Below, in pieces: positions 14,149-23,409 of a DNA stretch of 64,000 nucleotides. The notes under the pieces were generated by a model. That model was not told where the DNA came from. It worked only from the letters and a program-made list of their open reading frames with translations, and ran no database searches. Each line of letters starts with the position of its first letter. Positions within the stretch are counted from its first letter, which is position 1. Both the position numbers and the translations under genes were made by a program. Source of the stretch: Halomonas cupida (lineage in GTDB: Bacteria > Pseudomonadota > Gammaproteobacteria > Pseudomonadales > Halomonadaceae). The DNA lies in assembly GCF_900142755.1 (NCBI RefSeq), contig NZ_FRCA01000006.1:162952-226951 (forward strand), given 5' to 3'.

Positions 14149-15225
14149 TCAGGGCGATGCTGAGGGGCTATCTTCCACGGAGCCGAAAGTCTCTCGCCAC
14201 TGACGCATGAATGCCTCACGTCGAGCCGGATCGACAAAGGCCAACAGGCTGGCATCCAGCGGAATCGGGTAGAGATGCTCTCCCACCTGCTCACGCAGGC
14301 GCCGAGCGGTCCAGGGGCCGGCCATATCGGTCAGGGGGCTGAACAATGGCGTCTGCCCGGCCAGTACGTGCTGCCCTTCCGGTCCCAGCAGGAAATTGAC
14401 GAAGGTCTCGGCGGCCTCGGGGTGCTCGGCGTCACGGTGCACGAACACCATGCGCATCATCACCAGCGAATAGTCCATGGGCACCTGAACGATGATATCC
14501 GGATGGTGCTGGGCGTAGGCCATGGCATAGGAGCCAATCAGGTTGTAGCCCAGCCAATAACGCCCCTCGTTGATGCCCTCCAGCATGGTCTGGGTATCGC
14601 GCTCCAATCCCGCATTCAGTTGCCCCATGGCATCGACCAGTTCCCAGAATCTCGTCGAATAGCGGGCATCCTGTTGCGACAGGGTATAGCCGATGGCACT
14701 GACCTGAGGAGAGTAGGTGGTCACACGGCGATCCAGCAGTTCGGCGTGGGAGGTCAGCAGTTGCTGCAGATCGGCATGGGTCTGCGGCGGCAGCATATGA
14801 CGCGCCAGGTCCAGTCGGTAGACCATCACGATCGGTTCGAAGGTAAAACCGAATACCTCGTTGCGCCACTTGGCCCAGTCCGGCCATGCCCTGGCCTGGG
14901 GAGAGTCCAGACGCCTTGCCCAACCATCATTGACGCGAGCCATCTGCAATGGCATCGCTGAGCTGATGACCACATCCGGTGCTGGCGGGCCATTGCTGAC
15001 GCTGTCATTGACCGCCAGGGTTGTGTCTTCCCGGAAGTCGACATCAATTCGTGGATGCGCAGCCTGAAAGGCCTCCAGCAGCGGTGATACGACACTCAGG
15101 TCCAGCGCCGCAGAGATCACCAATGGCGTCCTGGCACGGGGCTCGTCGGGAAACACGGTGCCCCAGGCCGCAGGGCTCATCAGCAACAGCCAGCATACCG
15201 GGAAGATCAGGGCTCGCATCGTCAT
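14149..15225 (-). CDS. periplasmic substrate-binding protein coupled to TctDE
   Basis: A 358-residue protein with a signal peptide (about 1-22, ALIFPVCWLLLMSPAAWG) and the fold of bacterial extracellular solute-binding proteins (type related to iron(III)/thiamine-binding proteins; LLEAFQAAHPRIDVDFREDT is the first lobe). No permease or ATPase gene is near. Its ATG overlaps the tctE stop by 4 bases (ATGA), so it is translated with the sensor kinase. I infer a sensing role, presenting ligand to TctE, rather than transport. An ordinary ABC receptor with distant partners remains possible. Confidence 0.75.
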   Translation of the reverse strand: MTMRALIFPVCWLLLMSPAAWGTVFPDEPRARTPLVISAALDLSVVSPLLEAFQAAHPRIDVDFREDTTLAVNDSVSNGPPAPDVVISSAMPLQMARVNDGWARRLDSPQARAWPDWAKWRNEVFGFTFEPIVMVYRLDLARHMLPPQTHADLQQLLTSHAELLDRRVTTYSPQVSAIGYTLSQQDARYSTRFWELVDAMGQLNAGLERDTQTMLEGINEGRYWLGYNLIGSYAMAYAQHHPDIIVQVPMDYSLVMMRMVFVHRDAEHPEAAETFVNFLLGPEGQHVLAGQTPLFSPLTDMAGPWTARRLREQVGEHLYPIPLDASLLAFVDPARREAFMRQWRETFGSVEDSPSASP

Positions 15226-16691
15226 ACCTCCGTTCTCGCCGAACTGTCCCCCGGCAACCCACGCTTCTCTGGCAGCCCAGCCCCCGACAACCGTACCTCA
15301 GGCAACCAGAGCGCCACCTGCAGGCCATGGGGTTGCAGATTGGTGACGCGCACACGCCCACCCAGACGCTGTGCAATAGTCTCGACAATGGCCAGCCCCA
15401 GCCCTGAACCTTCGGTATCCTGGCGGCCGGCGCGCTCGAAGGGGCGGCAAAGTCGCTCCAGCGCCTCGGACGCGACGCCAGGGCCATCATCCAGCACGGC
15501 AAGACAGACGTCCTTTCCTTCACGATTGACCATCAGCGAGATGCGACTCCCCGCCGGCGTGTAGTGCAGAGCATTGTCGATCAGATTGCCCAGCAGCTCG
15601 CGCAATGCCCAGTCCTGCGCGGTCACCATCACCGGCGCCGGTGGTAACGGCTCGAGGCCAAGGTCGTGATGGCGAGCCTGTTCGCGACCGGCCCAATCCA
15701 GCGCCACTTCCCGCACCAGCCCGGTCAGCTCGAGTGACGTCTGGGTCACATCTCCCTGGATATGGCGCAGGCGCGCCAGTGACAGCAACTGACTCGCCAG
15801 ACGACTGGTTCGTGCAGCGCTGTCGTGAACCGCTCCCAATGCCTCTCGCCAATGGTCTGGGTCGTCACTGCGCAATGCCAGCTCGGTGGTAGTCTGCAGA
15901 CCCGCCAGCGGTGTCTTGAGCTGATGACTGGCATCGGCGGTGAACCGCAGCAGGTCCTCCCGCCCCTGCCGCTGGCGTGCAAAAAGATGATCAAGCGTCT
16001 CCGCCAGCTCGCGGATTTCCCGAGGGACGTGGGCTTCCAGCGGCCCCATGTCTTCCGCATCCCGCATACGCAACTGGTGACGTAGACGCCGCAGCGGCGC
16101 CAGCACATAGCGGATGGTCAACGCCATCAATAGCCCCGCCAGCACGACCATGATCAGGAAGCGCGATACCGCCTGCCGGAACAGCGCCCAGGTCAACTGC
16201 TCACGACCACTCAGGGTATGACCGACCCAGACCTGCACCGGCTGTTGATCCACCCAGCCCGCCGAGGACACCTCACGGCCGTAGAGGCGCAAGCTGCCAT
16301 GGAGCGTCGGCTGATCAACCACCAGCGGCGCGGAGTCCGGCGCCTGCCCCAGAGATGTCTGCAGGGCGTCGGGCACGGGCCACAACGGCCAATTGCTCGA
16401 CAGTTGCCGGCCATCGGCATCCAGCACTGCATAGAAGACCCGTTCCTCGCTGGATGTCGCCAGAATCTGCAACGCCGCCGGGGGAATGATCACCTCGGGG
16501 ACACCGTCCCGCCATTGCACCGCCTCACTGACGGTCAGGGCTGCTGCCGCCAGTTGCGCATCGAAGGCCCGCTCGGCGGCCTGACGGCTGCTCTGCCAGG
16601 CCTCCAGCATCAACAGCGCCCCCAGTCCCAGCACACTGATCAACAGCCACATGGCCATGCGCCACTTGATCGACCGCGTGACCGTTATCAC
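15222..16691 (-). CDS. tctE: sensor histidine kinase TctE
   Basis: A 489-residue inner-membrane kinase. Transmembrane segments lie at about 13-32 and 168-190, flanking a periplasmic 2CSK-type sensor domain. A HAMP linker follows, then the phospho-acceptor region FTADASHQLKTPLAGLQTT, the N box LIDNALHYTPAG, and the glycine-rich DDGPGVA and GSGLGLAIVETIA. It probably senses a tricarboxylate and phosphorylates TctD. It starts 17 bases after the tctD stop, and its own stop overlaps the start of the periplasmic protein gene. Confidence 0.88.
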   Translation of the reverse strand: MITVTRSIKWRMAMWLLISVLGLGALLMLEAWQSSRQAAERAFDAQLAAAALTVSEAVQWRDGVPEVIIPPAALQILATSSEERVFYAVLDADGRQLSSNWPLWPVPDALQTSLGQAPDSAPLVVDQPTLHGSLRLYGREVSSAGWVDQQPVQVWVGHTLSGREQLTWALFRQAVSRFLIMVVLAGLLMALTIRYVLAPLRRLRHQLRMRDAEDMGPLEAHVPREIRELAETLDHLFARQRQGREDLLRFTADASHQLKTPLAGLQTTTELALRSDDPDHWREALGAVHDSAARTSRLASQLLSLARLRHIQGDVTQTSLELTGLVREVALDWAGREQARHHDLGLEPLPPAPVMVTAQDWALRELLGNLIDNALHYTPAGSRISLMVNREGKDVCLAVLDDGPGVASEALERLCRPFERAGRQDTEGSGLGLAIVETIAQRLGGRVRVTNLQPHGLQVALWLPEVRLSGAGLPEKRGLPGDSSARTEV

Positions 16692-16707
16692 TGGCTATCG
16701 TCCTGGC

Positions 16708-17376
16708 TCACGAGTCGTCCTCCTCGAGGCGATAGCCGAGCCCACGGAAGGTGCGGATATGCAGGCCGGACTGCTTGAGCCGCTTGCGCAGTCGGCTGAC
16801 ATAGACTTCAAGGGCGTTGGTGCCCACCTCGCCGAAGCCGAACAGGCGGTTCTCGAGGATCTCCCGCGGCGCGATGTTACCCGCGTGAAGCAGCAGGCTT
16901 TCCAACAGCAGGCGCTCCCGGTGGGGAAGGTCCAGAGGGGCATCATCGAGCCAACTGGTGCCGGTGGCCGGGTCAAAGCGCAGCGGCCCCAGGCTCAGAC
17001 AGTTGTCGGTACGTTGCTGACTGCGCCTCAACAGCGCCCGAACGCGCGCCTCCAACTCCGCCAGTTGAAAGGGCTTGGCCAGATAATCATCGGCACCGAG
17101 ATCGAGCCCTCGCACCCGGTCATCCAGACCGTCCCGTGCGGTGAGTATCAGCACCGGGGTACTGTCGCCCCGTCGCCGTATTTCCTCGAGCAGCGATAGT
17201 CCATCACCATCAGGCAGCCCCAGGTCCAGCACCACCAGGTCAAAGGGCGCTCCCTGAAGGGCGGCTCGCGCGTCACGGCAACTGGCAAAGACCTCAACGC
17301 TATTGCCGAGCCGGGTCAGTGCCTGACCCAGCGAGCGCGAGATCAGTTCATCATCCTCCACCAGCAGCAATCTCAT
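16708..17376 (-). CDS. tctD: response regulator TctD (OmpR family)
   Basis: A 222-residue regulator. The receiver domain (1-115) has acidic residues in LLLVEDDELISR, the phospho-acceptor in LVVLDLGLPDGDG (about D51) and the lysine in DDYLAKPFQLAELEAR. The winged-helix DNA-binding domain ends RTFRGLGYRLEEDDS. It is transcribed away from tctC across a 180-base divergent region, where it presumably activates tctCBA. It is first in the operon tctD-tctE-binding protein. Confidence 0.9.
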   Translation of the reverse strand: MRLLLVEDDELISRSLGQALTRLGNSVEVFASCRDARAALQGAPFDLVVLDLGLPDGDGLSLLEEIRRRGDSTPVLILTARDGLDDRVRGLDLGADDYLAKPFQLAELEARVRALLRRSQQRTDNCLSLGPLRFDPATGTSWLDDAPLDLPHRERLLLESLLLHAGNIAPREILENRLFGFGEVGTNALEVYVSRLRKRLKQSGLHIRTFRGLGYRLEEDDS

Positions 17377-17556
17377 TAGACCAAAGTCTCCCCCTGTGAC
17401 CTGCAGGATGACAGGTTGATGAAAGGTCCACTGTTTAGCATCAACCCTGCCACAAATGGTCCCCTACGACTCGCGATAGCGACAATCTCAAAACGACAAC
17501 CTCAAAACGACAACAACAATCTCCAAGCGCGAACAACAATCTTCAAGGAGCCTGCC

Positions 17557-18540
17557 ATGAATTCCAACACTTCACTATCACTGCTGCTGGGCAGCGTATT
17601 GCTGGGGGGCGCGCTGCTGTCATCCAGTGTCCAGGCGGCCGACAACGACGAATGTATTGCCCCGGCCAAACCTGGCGGCGGTTATGACCTGACCTGTCGT
17701 CTCGCTGCCAACGGGCTGCTGGAAGCAGGTCTGATCGAGGACCCGATGCTGGTGACCTACATGCCGGGTGGTATCGGCGCGGTGGCCTATAACCATGTCA
17801 ATGGCGTGCGTACCGATGATCCCAACCTGATCGTTGCCGCCAGCACCGGCGCGGCGGTCAACCTGGCACTGGGCAAGTTCGGTCAGTATGACGCCGATGA
17901 GGTCCGCTGGCTCGGTGCCATCGGCGTCGACTACGGTGCCATCGTGGTCAGAGCCGATGCCCCCTGGCAAACCCTTGACGAACTGATGGCAGCGCTCAAG
18001 GAAGATCCATCTTCGGTCGCCTTCGGTGCCGGCGGTACCGTGGGCAGTCAGGACTGGATGAAGGCCGCGCTGACCGCTCGTGCCGCCGACATCGATCCTC
18101 GCGCACTGCGTTATGTGGCGTTCGAGGGCGGCGGTGAATCTCTGGCGGCGCTGTTGGGCAACCATATTCAGGTGTTCACCGGTGACCTGTCCGAACTGCG
18201 CTCCCAGCTTGAAAGCGGTGATATTCGTGTCCTCGCGGCACTCTCCGAGGAGCGTGTCGGTGGCCCCTACGCCGATATCCCCACTGCCGCCGAGCAGGGT
18301 TATGACGTGCAGTGGCCGATCTGGCGCGGCTACTACATGGGCCCGGAAGTCAGCGATGAAGCCTACGCCCAGTGGAGCGAGCGCCTGCAGCAGCTTGCTG
18401 AAGCCGACTCCTTCGCCACCCTGCGCGAGGCTCAGGGGCTGTTCCCGATGGCCATGTTCGGTGATGAGTTCGATGCCTACGTGAAGCAGCAGGTCGCCGG
18501 GTTCAAGGAACTTGCACAGGAAGTGGGCCTGACACAATGA
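17557..18540 (+). CDS. tctC: tripartite tricarboxylate transporter receptor TctC
   Basis: A 327-residue periplasmic binding protein of the TTT family (Bug-type). The signal peptide is at about 1-25 (SVLLGGALLSSSVQAA). The ligand-loop regions read PAKPGGGYDLTCR, where the Bug family binds carboxylates, and VTYMPGGIGAVAYNHV. I chose the ATG at 17557 because AAGGAG stands 7 bases before it and the signal peptide starts there; an in-frame extension to 17416 would lie in the divergent promoter. The stop overlaps the tctB start (ATGA). Confidence 0.9.
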   Translation: MNSNTSLSLLLGSVLLGGALLSSSVQAADNDECIAPAKPGGGYDLTCRLAANGLLEAGLIEDPMLVTYMPGGIGAVAYNHVNGVRTDDPNLIVAASTGAAVNLALGKFGQYDADEVRWLGAIGVDYGAIVVRADAPWQTLDELMAALKEDPSSVAFGAGGTVGSQDWMKAALTARAADIDPRALRYVAFEGGGESLAALLGNHIQVFTGDLSELRSQLESGDIRVLAALSEERVGGPYADIPTAAEQGYDVQWPIWRGYYMGPEVSDEAYAQWSERLQQLAEADSFATLREAQGLFPMAMFGDEFDAYVKQQVAGFKELAQEVGLTQ

Positions 18541-18989
18541 GTCTGTTCAACAGCCGGACCGCGGATCGCGGTCTGGCCATTGCACTGATCGGTCTGGCGG
18601 CATTCATTGCCAGCCAGGCCCTGTCTCTCGAAGTTCCGTTCAGCTATGACCCGGTAGGCCCCAAGGCCTTCCCCATCGGGCTGGCCATCATTCTCGCCCT
18701 GCTCTCGCTGGTATTGCTGATACGCCCGGGTGAGAACGGCGAGTGGCCCAGTGCCGGTGTTGCGTTGAAGTTGCTCGCCGTACTGGGGCTCCTGCTGATC
18801 TATGCGCTGCTGTTTCAGCGTCTCGGCTACCTGATGAGTTCCGGCCTGGTCATCGCTGGCCTGGCACGGCTGTTCTCGGCCAGCTGGCTCAAGGCGGTGG
18901 CAACAGGTGTGCTGATGGCAATCGGCAGCTACTGGCTGTTCACTCTGGGGCTGGGCATCACCCTGCCTGGTGGTAGCTGGTTAGGCTGA
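18537..18989 (+). CDS. tctB: TTT small membrane subunit TctB
   Basis: A 150-residue protein with four predicted membrane segments (about 10-26, 40-57, 73-90, 115-140). The conserved N-terminal motif YDPVGPKAFPIGLAI marks the TctB family. It forms the membrane part of the sodium-driven tricarboxylate importer together with TctA. The start overlaps the tctC stop. Confidence 0.88.
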   Translation: MSLFNSRTADRGLAIALIGLAAFIASQALSLEVPFSYDPVGPKAFPIGLAIILALLSLVLLIRPGENGEWPSAGVALKLLAVLGLLLIYALLFQRLGYLMSSGLVIAGLARLFSASWLKAVATGVLMAIGSYWLFTLGLGITLPGGSWLG

Positions 18990-19048
18990 CCCACCGAATG
19001 CCAATCAGTTGAGGAATCACTGAATGACAAACCGGGCAAGGACATGAC

Positions 19049-20554
19049 ATGTTCGATTTTCTGATTGATGGTTTCGGCGTGGCCTTCACGCCGCTCAACC
19101 TTGGGCTCGCCTTCCTCGGCGCCCTGCTCGGCACCCTGTTCGGTGCCCTGCCAGGCATCGGGCCGATCAATGGTATCGCCATCCTGATGCCGCTGGCCTA
19201 CACCCTGGGTCTGCCCGCCGAATCCGCCCTGATCATGCTGGCCGGTATCTATACCGGCGCCGAATATGGCGGGCGCATGTCGAGCATTCTGCTCAATGTG
19301 CCCGGCGATGCCGGCGCGGTGATGACGACACTCGACGGGCACCCGCTGGCCAAAAAAGGCCTGGCCGGGCCCGCACTGGGTCTATCTGCAGTCAGTTCCT
19401 TCGTCGGCGCCACCATTGCCATCCTGGGGCTCACCCTGTTCGCTCCGCTTCTGGCCCGTGCCGCCGTACTGTTCGGACCTGCCGAGTTCTTCGCACTGAT
19501 GGTCTTCGCCTTCTCGTCGATGTCGGTGATGATGGGCAAGGACCCGATCAAGACCGCTATCGGGGCGGTGTTGGGGGTGCTGATTGCTACCGTGGGGGTC
19601 GATTCCGGCACCGGTGTCATGCGTTTCACCTTCGATATGCCCGAGCTCTACGACGGCATCGACTTCGTGGTGATGATCATCGGCCTGTTCGCGATCAGCG
19701 AAATTCTGCTGATGCTCGAGCACGCCAACCGCAAGGACAGCGAGGCCGAGCTGCCACCACTGGGTCGAGTATTCGTCAGCATGAAGGAAGTGATGTTGTG
19801 CAAGTGGACCATGCTGCGTTCCGGCCTGATGGGCTTCATCATTGGTGTGCTACCGGGGACCGGCGCTTCGGTGGCCGGTGCCGTGTCCTATACCACCGAG
19901 AAACGTCTGTGTGACAAGGAGGGCACCTTCGGCAAGGGTGACTGGCGCGGCCTCGCCGCCCCCGAGGCAGCCAACAATGCCTCCGCTGCCGGATCCTTCG
20001 TCCCCATGCTGACCCTCGGCATTCCCGGTTCCGGCACCACCGCGGTACTGCTCGGCGCTCTGATGCTCTACAACATCACCCCCGGACCGATGATGTTCAG
20101 CGAGAACCCGGAAGTTGCCGGCGGTCTGATCGCCTCACTGTACATCGGCAATATCGTGCTGTTGGCCCTGAATCTACCGTTGGCCGGCTTGTTCGCCCGC
20201 GTGCTGACGATCCCGCGCTGGGTGCTGGTGCCCGGCATTGCGATATTGTCCTTCGTCGGCGTCTACCAGTTGCACTCCGATTTGACGGCCATCTATCTGA
20301 TGCTGATTATCGGTATCTTCGGTTACCTGCTGCGCAAGCTCGGCTTTTCCCTCGCACCGGTGATTCTCGGCTATGTACTGGGTGGCCTGATGGAGGAAAA
20401 TCTGCGCCGCGCCCTGGCGATCAGTGGCGGCGATACCGGCATCCTCTGGCAGTCCGGTATCTCGCTGGGCCTGTGGATCGCCGCTGCCGCCCTGCTGATT
20501 CTGCCGTGGCTATTCGGACGCCTCAGCGCAGTGCGCACCAGCCGCTCGGCCTGA
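19049..20554 (+). CDS. tctA: TTT large membrane subunit TctA
   Basis: A 501-residue membrane protein with about 12 segments. It carries the two TctA family signatures: GALPGIGPINGIAILMPL near residue 33 and the later repeat VLPGTGASVAGAVSY, plus MLTLGIPGSGTTAVLLGALM. It is the channel subunit of the tripartite tricarboxylate transporter, likely for citrate or a related acid. A repeat element begins 22 bases after its stop and a terminator follows at 20780. Confidence 0.92.
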   Translation: MFDFLIDGFGVAFTPLNLGLAFLGALLGTLFGALPGIGPINGIAILMPLAYTLGLPAESALIMLAGIYTGAEYGGRMSSILLNVPGDAGAVMTTLDGHPLAKKGLAGPALGLSAVSSFVGATIAILGLTLFAPLLARAAVLFGPAEFFALMVFAFSSMSVMMGKDPIKTAIGAVLGVLIATVGVDSGTGVMRFTFDMPELYDGIDFVVMIIGLFAISEILLMLEHANRKDSEAELPPLGRVFVSMKEVMLCKWTMLRSGLMGFIIGVLPGTGASVAGAVSYTTEKRLCDKEGTFGKGDWRGLAAPEAANNASAAGSFVPMLTLGIPGSGTTAVLLGALMLYNITPGPMMFSENPEVAGGLIASLYIGNIVLLALNLPLAGLFARVLTIPRWVLVPGIAILSFVGVYQLHSDLTAIYLMLIIGIFGYLLRKLGFSLAPVILGYVLGGLMEENLRRALAISGGDTGILWQSGISLGLWIAAAALLILPWLFGRLSAVRTSRSA

Positions 20555-20575
20555 ACCTCCGACCTGAGCGGCATT

Positions 20576-20748
20576 TATTAACCCGGCATGCTTTCATGTT
20601 GGGTTAATGGCGGCACAGGAAAGTGCCGCCGTCGGCCATCAGGCCGACGCGAGACCGCATCACACCAGCAGATCCGAGCATCTGCGCCAGTGTGGTGCGG
20701 ACGAAAATCAAATCGATCAGGATGAGCTATTTGATTGCCATGTTAATA
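20576..20748 (+). repeat. 173-bp hairpin-chain element, copy A
   Basis: The element begins TATTAAC and ends GTTAATA, a 7-bp terminal inverted repeat. Inside are five dyads in series: TTAACCC...GGGTTAA, GGCGGCAC...GTGCCGCC, GTCGGCC-ATCA-GGCCGAC, a long stem around CAGAT...ATCTG, and ATCAAAT...ATTTGAT. This copy keeps pairing in the long stem through a G-T wobble. The same sequence occurs at 27728, 45096, 45264 and 55815. The frames inside it are not genes. Confidence 0.9.
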
Positions 20749-20779
20749 ATAGCGCACCAGGGGAGCATGGCTCCCTGCT

Positions 20780-20807
20780 GTCCCGGGCGGGTTCCGCCCG
20801 GGACTTT
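20780..20807 (+). terminator. intrinsic terminator of tctCBA
   Basis: An 11-bp GC-rich stem (20780-20790 with 20794-20804, loop GTT) followed by TTT. A smaller hairpin GGGAGC-ATG-GCTCCC (20761-20775) stands just ahead of it. Both lie after repeat copy A. Confidence 0.75.
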
Positions 20808-20828
20808 GTCATTCATTATTCAGGAATC

Positions 20829-21911
20829 ATGATGAACCTGCCCTCGCCAGCTGCAGCTCAAGGACTACTGCGTTACCTCCCCACCCTGGCGCTTGGCACC
20901 ATCGGCGGCAGCATCGCCTGGCTTTGCCACCTGCCACTGCCCTGGCTGCTCGGCGCCATGATCGCCACCACCCTGACCAGCCTGGCAGGCATCCGGTTGG
21001 GCTCACCGGGGCGTGCGCGCCAGGCGGTACTGGTGATCATCGGGGTCATGCTCGGTTCGGCCTTTACTCCCGAGCTGTCCGGTGATCTGACAAGCTGGGT
21101 ACTGAGTCTGGCAATCATGCTGGCCGCTACCGCCGCGATGATGGTGGTGGCGGTCTGGTTTTCCTGGCGGGTGGCGGGACAATCGCTGGATACCGCCCTC
21201 TATTCCGGTGCGCCAGGCGGCCTCTCGGTACTGCTGCTGATGGCTCATGAGTCCGGTGCCGACCTGCGCGCTGTGGGCATCAGCCATGCAGTACGAATCC
21301 TGGTATTGCTGCTGGCCATCCCACCGATTCTCGGCGCGATCGGCCATATCGACCTGGGCTCCGGCAGCAGCATGGCAACACAGTGGCTGGTGATGCCCGC
21401 TGCCGAGGATATTGCCTGGCTGATCGCCGCGGCAGTACTCGGCGTCTGGCTTGGACGCCTACTGCGGCTTCCCAACCGCTTGCTGTTCGGCCCGGCACTG
21501 GTCTCGTCAGTCCTGCATTTCACTGGCATCACCCACGCCGCCCTGCCCCCGTTGCTGGTGGCACTGGCTCAGGTGATCATCGGTACCTCGGTGGGTGTGC
21601 GCTTTGTCGGCGTCGCTCTGGGAGATATGGCTCGCCAGTTGGGGCTTGCCGTGGTTCAGGCGTTGATGCTGACGGCTCTGGCAGTGTTGGCGGCCTGGCT
21701 GGGCCATCTGCTGACCGGCTACTCCATGGCGGCGGCGCTACTGGCCTACATGCCCGGTGGCGCGCCGGAATTGAGCCTGGTCGCCCTGTCCCTCGACATC
21801 GAACCCGCCTTTGTCACTTCCCACCATCTCCTACGGATCACCGTACTGATACTGGCAATGCCGATACTGTTGGGGCTGATAAGGCGGTACCTGACACGCA
21901 CCAGGAGCTGA
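20829..21911 (+). CDS. AbrB-duplication family membrane protein
   Basis: About 360 residues with some ten membrane segments, in two similar halves (GTIGGSIAWLCHLPLPWLLG in the first; VLGVWLGRLLRLPNRLLFGP in the second). This is the family annotated as putative ammonia monooxygenase or AbrB-like transporter; its function is not established, and it often accompanies TTT transporters. The start is either of two tandem ATG codons at 20829 and 20832, preceded by AGGA. The N-terminal extension of the frame runs into the repeat and terminator and is not coding. Confidence 0.75.
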   Translation: MMNLPSPAAAQGLLRYLPTLALGTIGGSIAWLCHLPLPWLLGAMIATTLTSLAGIRLGSPGRARQAVLVIIGVMLGSAFTPELSGDLTSWVLSLAIMLAATAAMMVVAVWFSWRVAGQSLDTALYSGAPGGLSVLLLMAHESGADLRAVGISHAVRILVLLLAIPPILGAIGHIDLGSGSSMATQWLVMPAAEDIAWLIAAAVLGVWLGRLLRLPNRLLFGPALVSSVLHFTGITHAALPPLLVALAQVIIGTSVGVRFVGVALGDMARQLGLAVVQALMLTALAVLAAWLGHLLTGYSMAAALLAYMPGGAPELSLVALSLDIEPAFVTSHHLLRITVLILAMPILLGLIRRYLTRTRS

Positions 21912-22059
21912 TACCATGCCCTGATGCCTCGCCTCACCACAACGACCGTGCCCCACACAGGGCGGATCGTGCCAGGCTGCGTGCTGAAAAGCGCGTTGGA
22001 AACCCCTCTGGAAAACGCCCTGAAAAACGCCCTGAAAAACAGCTACAGGAGTCGCCTGC

Positions 22060-23409
22060 ATGAGCGAACAGGTCCTCTCGGTCAGTGACCTCAATCGCCA
22101 GGCTCGCAAGGCACTGGAGTCGGAACTCGCGGAATGCTGGGTCGAAGGCGAGCTGTCCGGGGTATCACGTCCATCCTCGGGGCATGTCTATTTCACCCTC
22201 AAGGACGATCGTGCTCAGGTACGTGCAGTGCTGTTTCGTCAGCAGGCTCGTTTCGTCTCTACCCCGATGCGCGATGGCGACCTGGTTCGGGTGCGAGGCC
22301 GAGTGTCATTGTTCGAGCCCCGTGGCGACTATCAGTTGATCGCCGAAGCCGTTCAGGCTGCAGGTATCGGTGCTCTGCTGGCTGCCCTCGAGGCACTCAA
22401 GGCCCGCCTTGCCGAGCAGGGCATGTTCGTCAACCAGCGGCCGCTGGCCTTTCCACCCCGCCATCTGCTGGTACTGACATCGGCGACCGGTGCGGCAATT
22501 CGTGATGTGCTGGCGGTACTCGGCAAGCGCTGGCCACTGGCACAGGTCACGCTGATCCCCGTGCCGGTACAGGGCACCGAGGCCGCCCCCTCGATCATCG
22601 CTGCACTCGGCTTGCTCAATCGCCAGGCATCGCTGGACCCGGAGCGCGACGTGGTACTGATCACCCGCGGCGGCGGTAGTCTCGAGGACCTTTGGGCCTT
22701 CAATGACGAGCATCTGGTGCGTGCCATTCATCATTCACGCCTGCCGGTGATGGCCGCCATCGGCCATGAGGTGGATACCAGTCTTGCCGATCTGGCCGCC
22801 GATGCCAGTGCTCCGACACCCTCCGCCGCTGCCGAGCGTCTGGTGCCATCCGCCCCTGAGTTGAGCCAACGTCTTGAACAACTTTTCCAGCGTCTGGCAC
22901 GCATCCAGCATCACCAGCTTGGCCAGCAGGCCCAACGCCTCGACCACCTTCGCCTGCGCCTGCGTCATCCTGGGGAGGGGCTGCGCCGTCAGCGGGAAGC
23001 ACTTGGCCAGTTGCGGCAACGCCTGGCACGGGCACTGCAGGCCTCGTTCGGCATCCATCAACGCCATCAGCAGGACCTCGCTCGCCGCCTGTCCCTTCGC
23101 AATCCGGCCAATCACCTGACCCAGGCGCGTCAGGATCACCGGCGCCTGAACCAGCGCCTGCTTGCTGCCCAGCGCAATAACCTGCAGTACCACCGAGACC
23201 AGTTCGGTTCACGCATGCGCGAGCTGCAGGCCGTCAGTCCGCTGTCGGTGCTGGGTCGCGGCTATGCCATTCTCAGCAATGAAAACGGCCGAGTGATCCG
23301 CAACGCGGACCAGACTCGGCCGGGAGACACCCTCACCGCACGTCTGGGTGAAGGCGAGTTGACGTTGACGGTCAGTGAGGCAAGGCACCTGCCTGAGTCC
23401 CCGGCTTGA
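22060..23409 (+). CDS. xseA: exodeoxyribonuclease VII large subunit
   Basis: A 449-residue protein. The N-terminal OB-fold reads SVSDLNRQARKALESELAEC and GELSGVSRPSSGHVYFTLKD. The catalytic domain follows with LLVLTSATGAAIRDVLAVL and LITRGGGSLEDLWAFNDE, then HEVDTSLADLAADASAPTPS, the conserved core. A long coiled coil reaches the C-terminus. With XseB it degrades single-stranded DNA. Its 3' end overlaps the end of glrR on the other strand by 38 bases. Confidence 0.95.
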   Translation: MSEQVLSVSDLNRQARKALESELAECWVEGELSGVSRPSSGHVYFTLKDDRAQVRAVLFRQQARFVSTPMRDGDLVRVRGRVSLFEPRGDYQLIAEAVQAAGIGALLAALEALKARLAEQGMFVNQRPLAFPPRHLLVLTSATGAAIRDVLAVLGKRWPLAQVTLIPVPVQGTEAAPSIIAALGLLNRQASLDPERDVVLITRGGGSLEDLWAFNDEHLVRAIHHSRLPVMAAIGHEVDTSLADLAADASAPTPSAAAERLVPSAPELSQRLEQLFQRLARIQHHQLGQQAQRLDHLRLRLRHPGEGLRRQREALGQLRQRLARALQASFGIHQRHQQDLARRLSLRNPANHLTQARQDHRRLNQRLLAAQRNNLQYHRDQFGSRMRELQAVSPLSVLGRGYAILSNENGRVIRNADQTRPGDTLTARLGEGELTLTVSEARHLPESPA

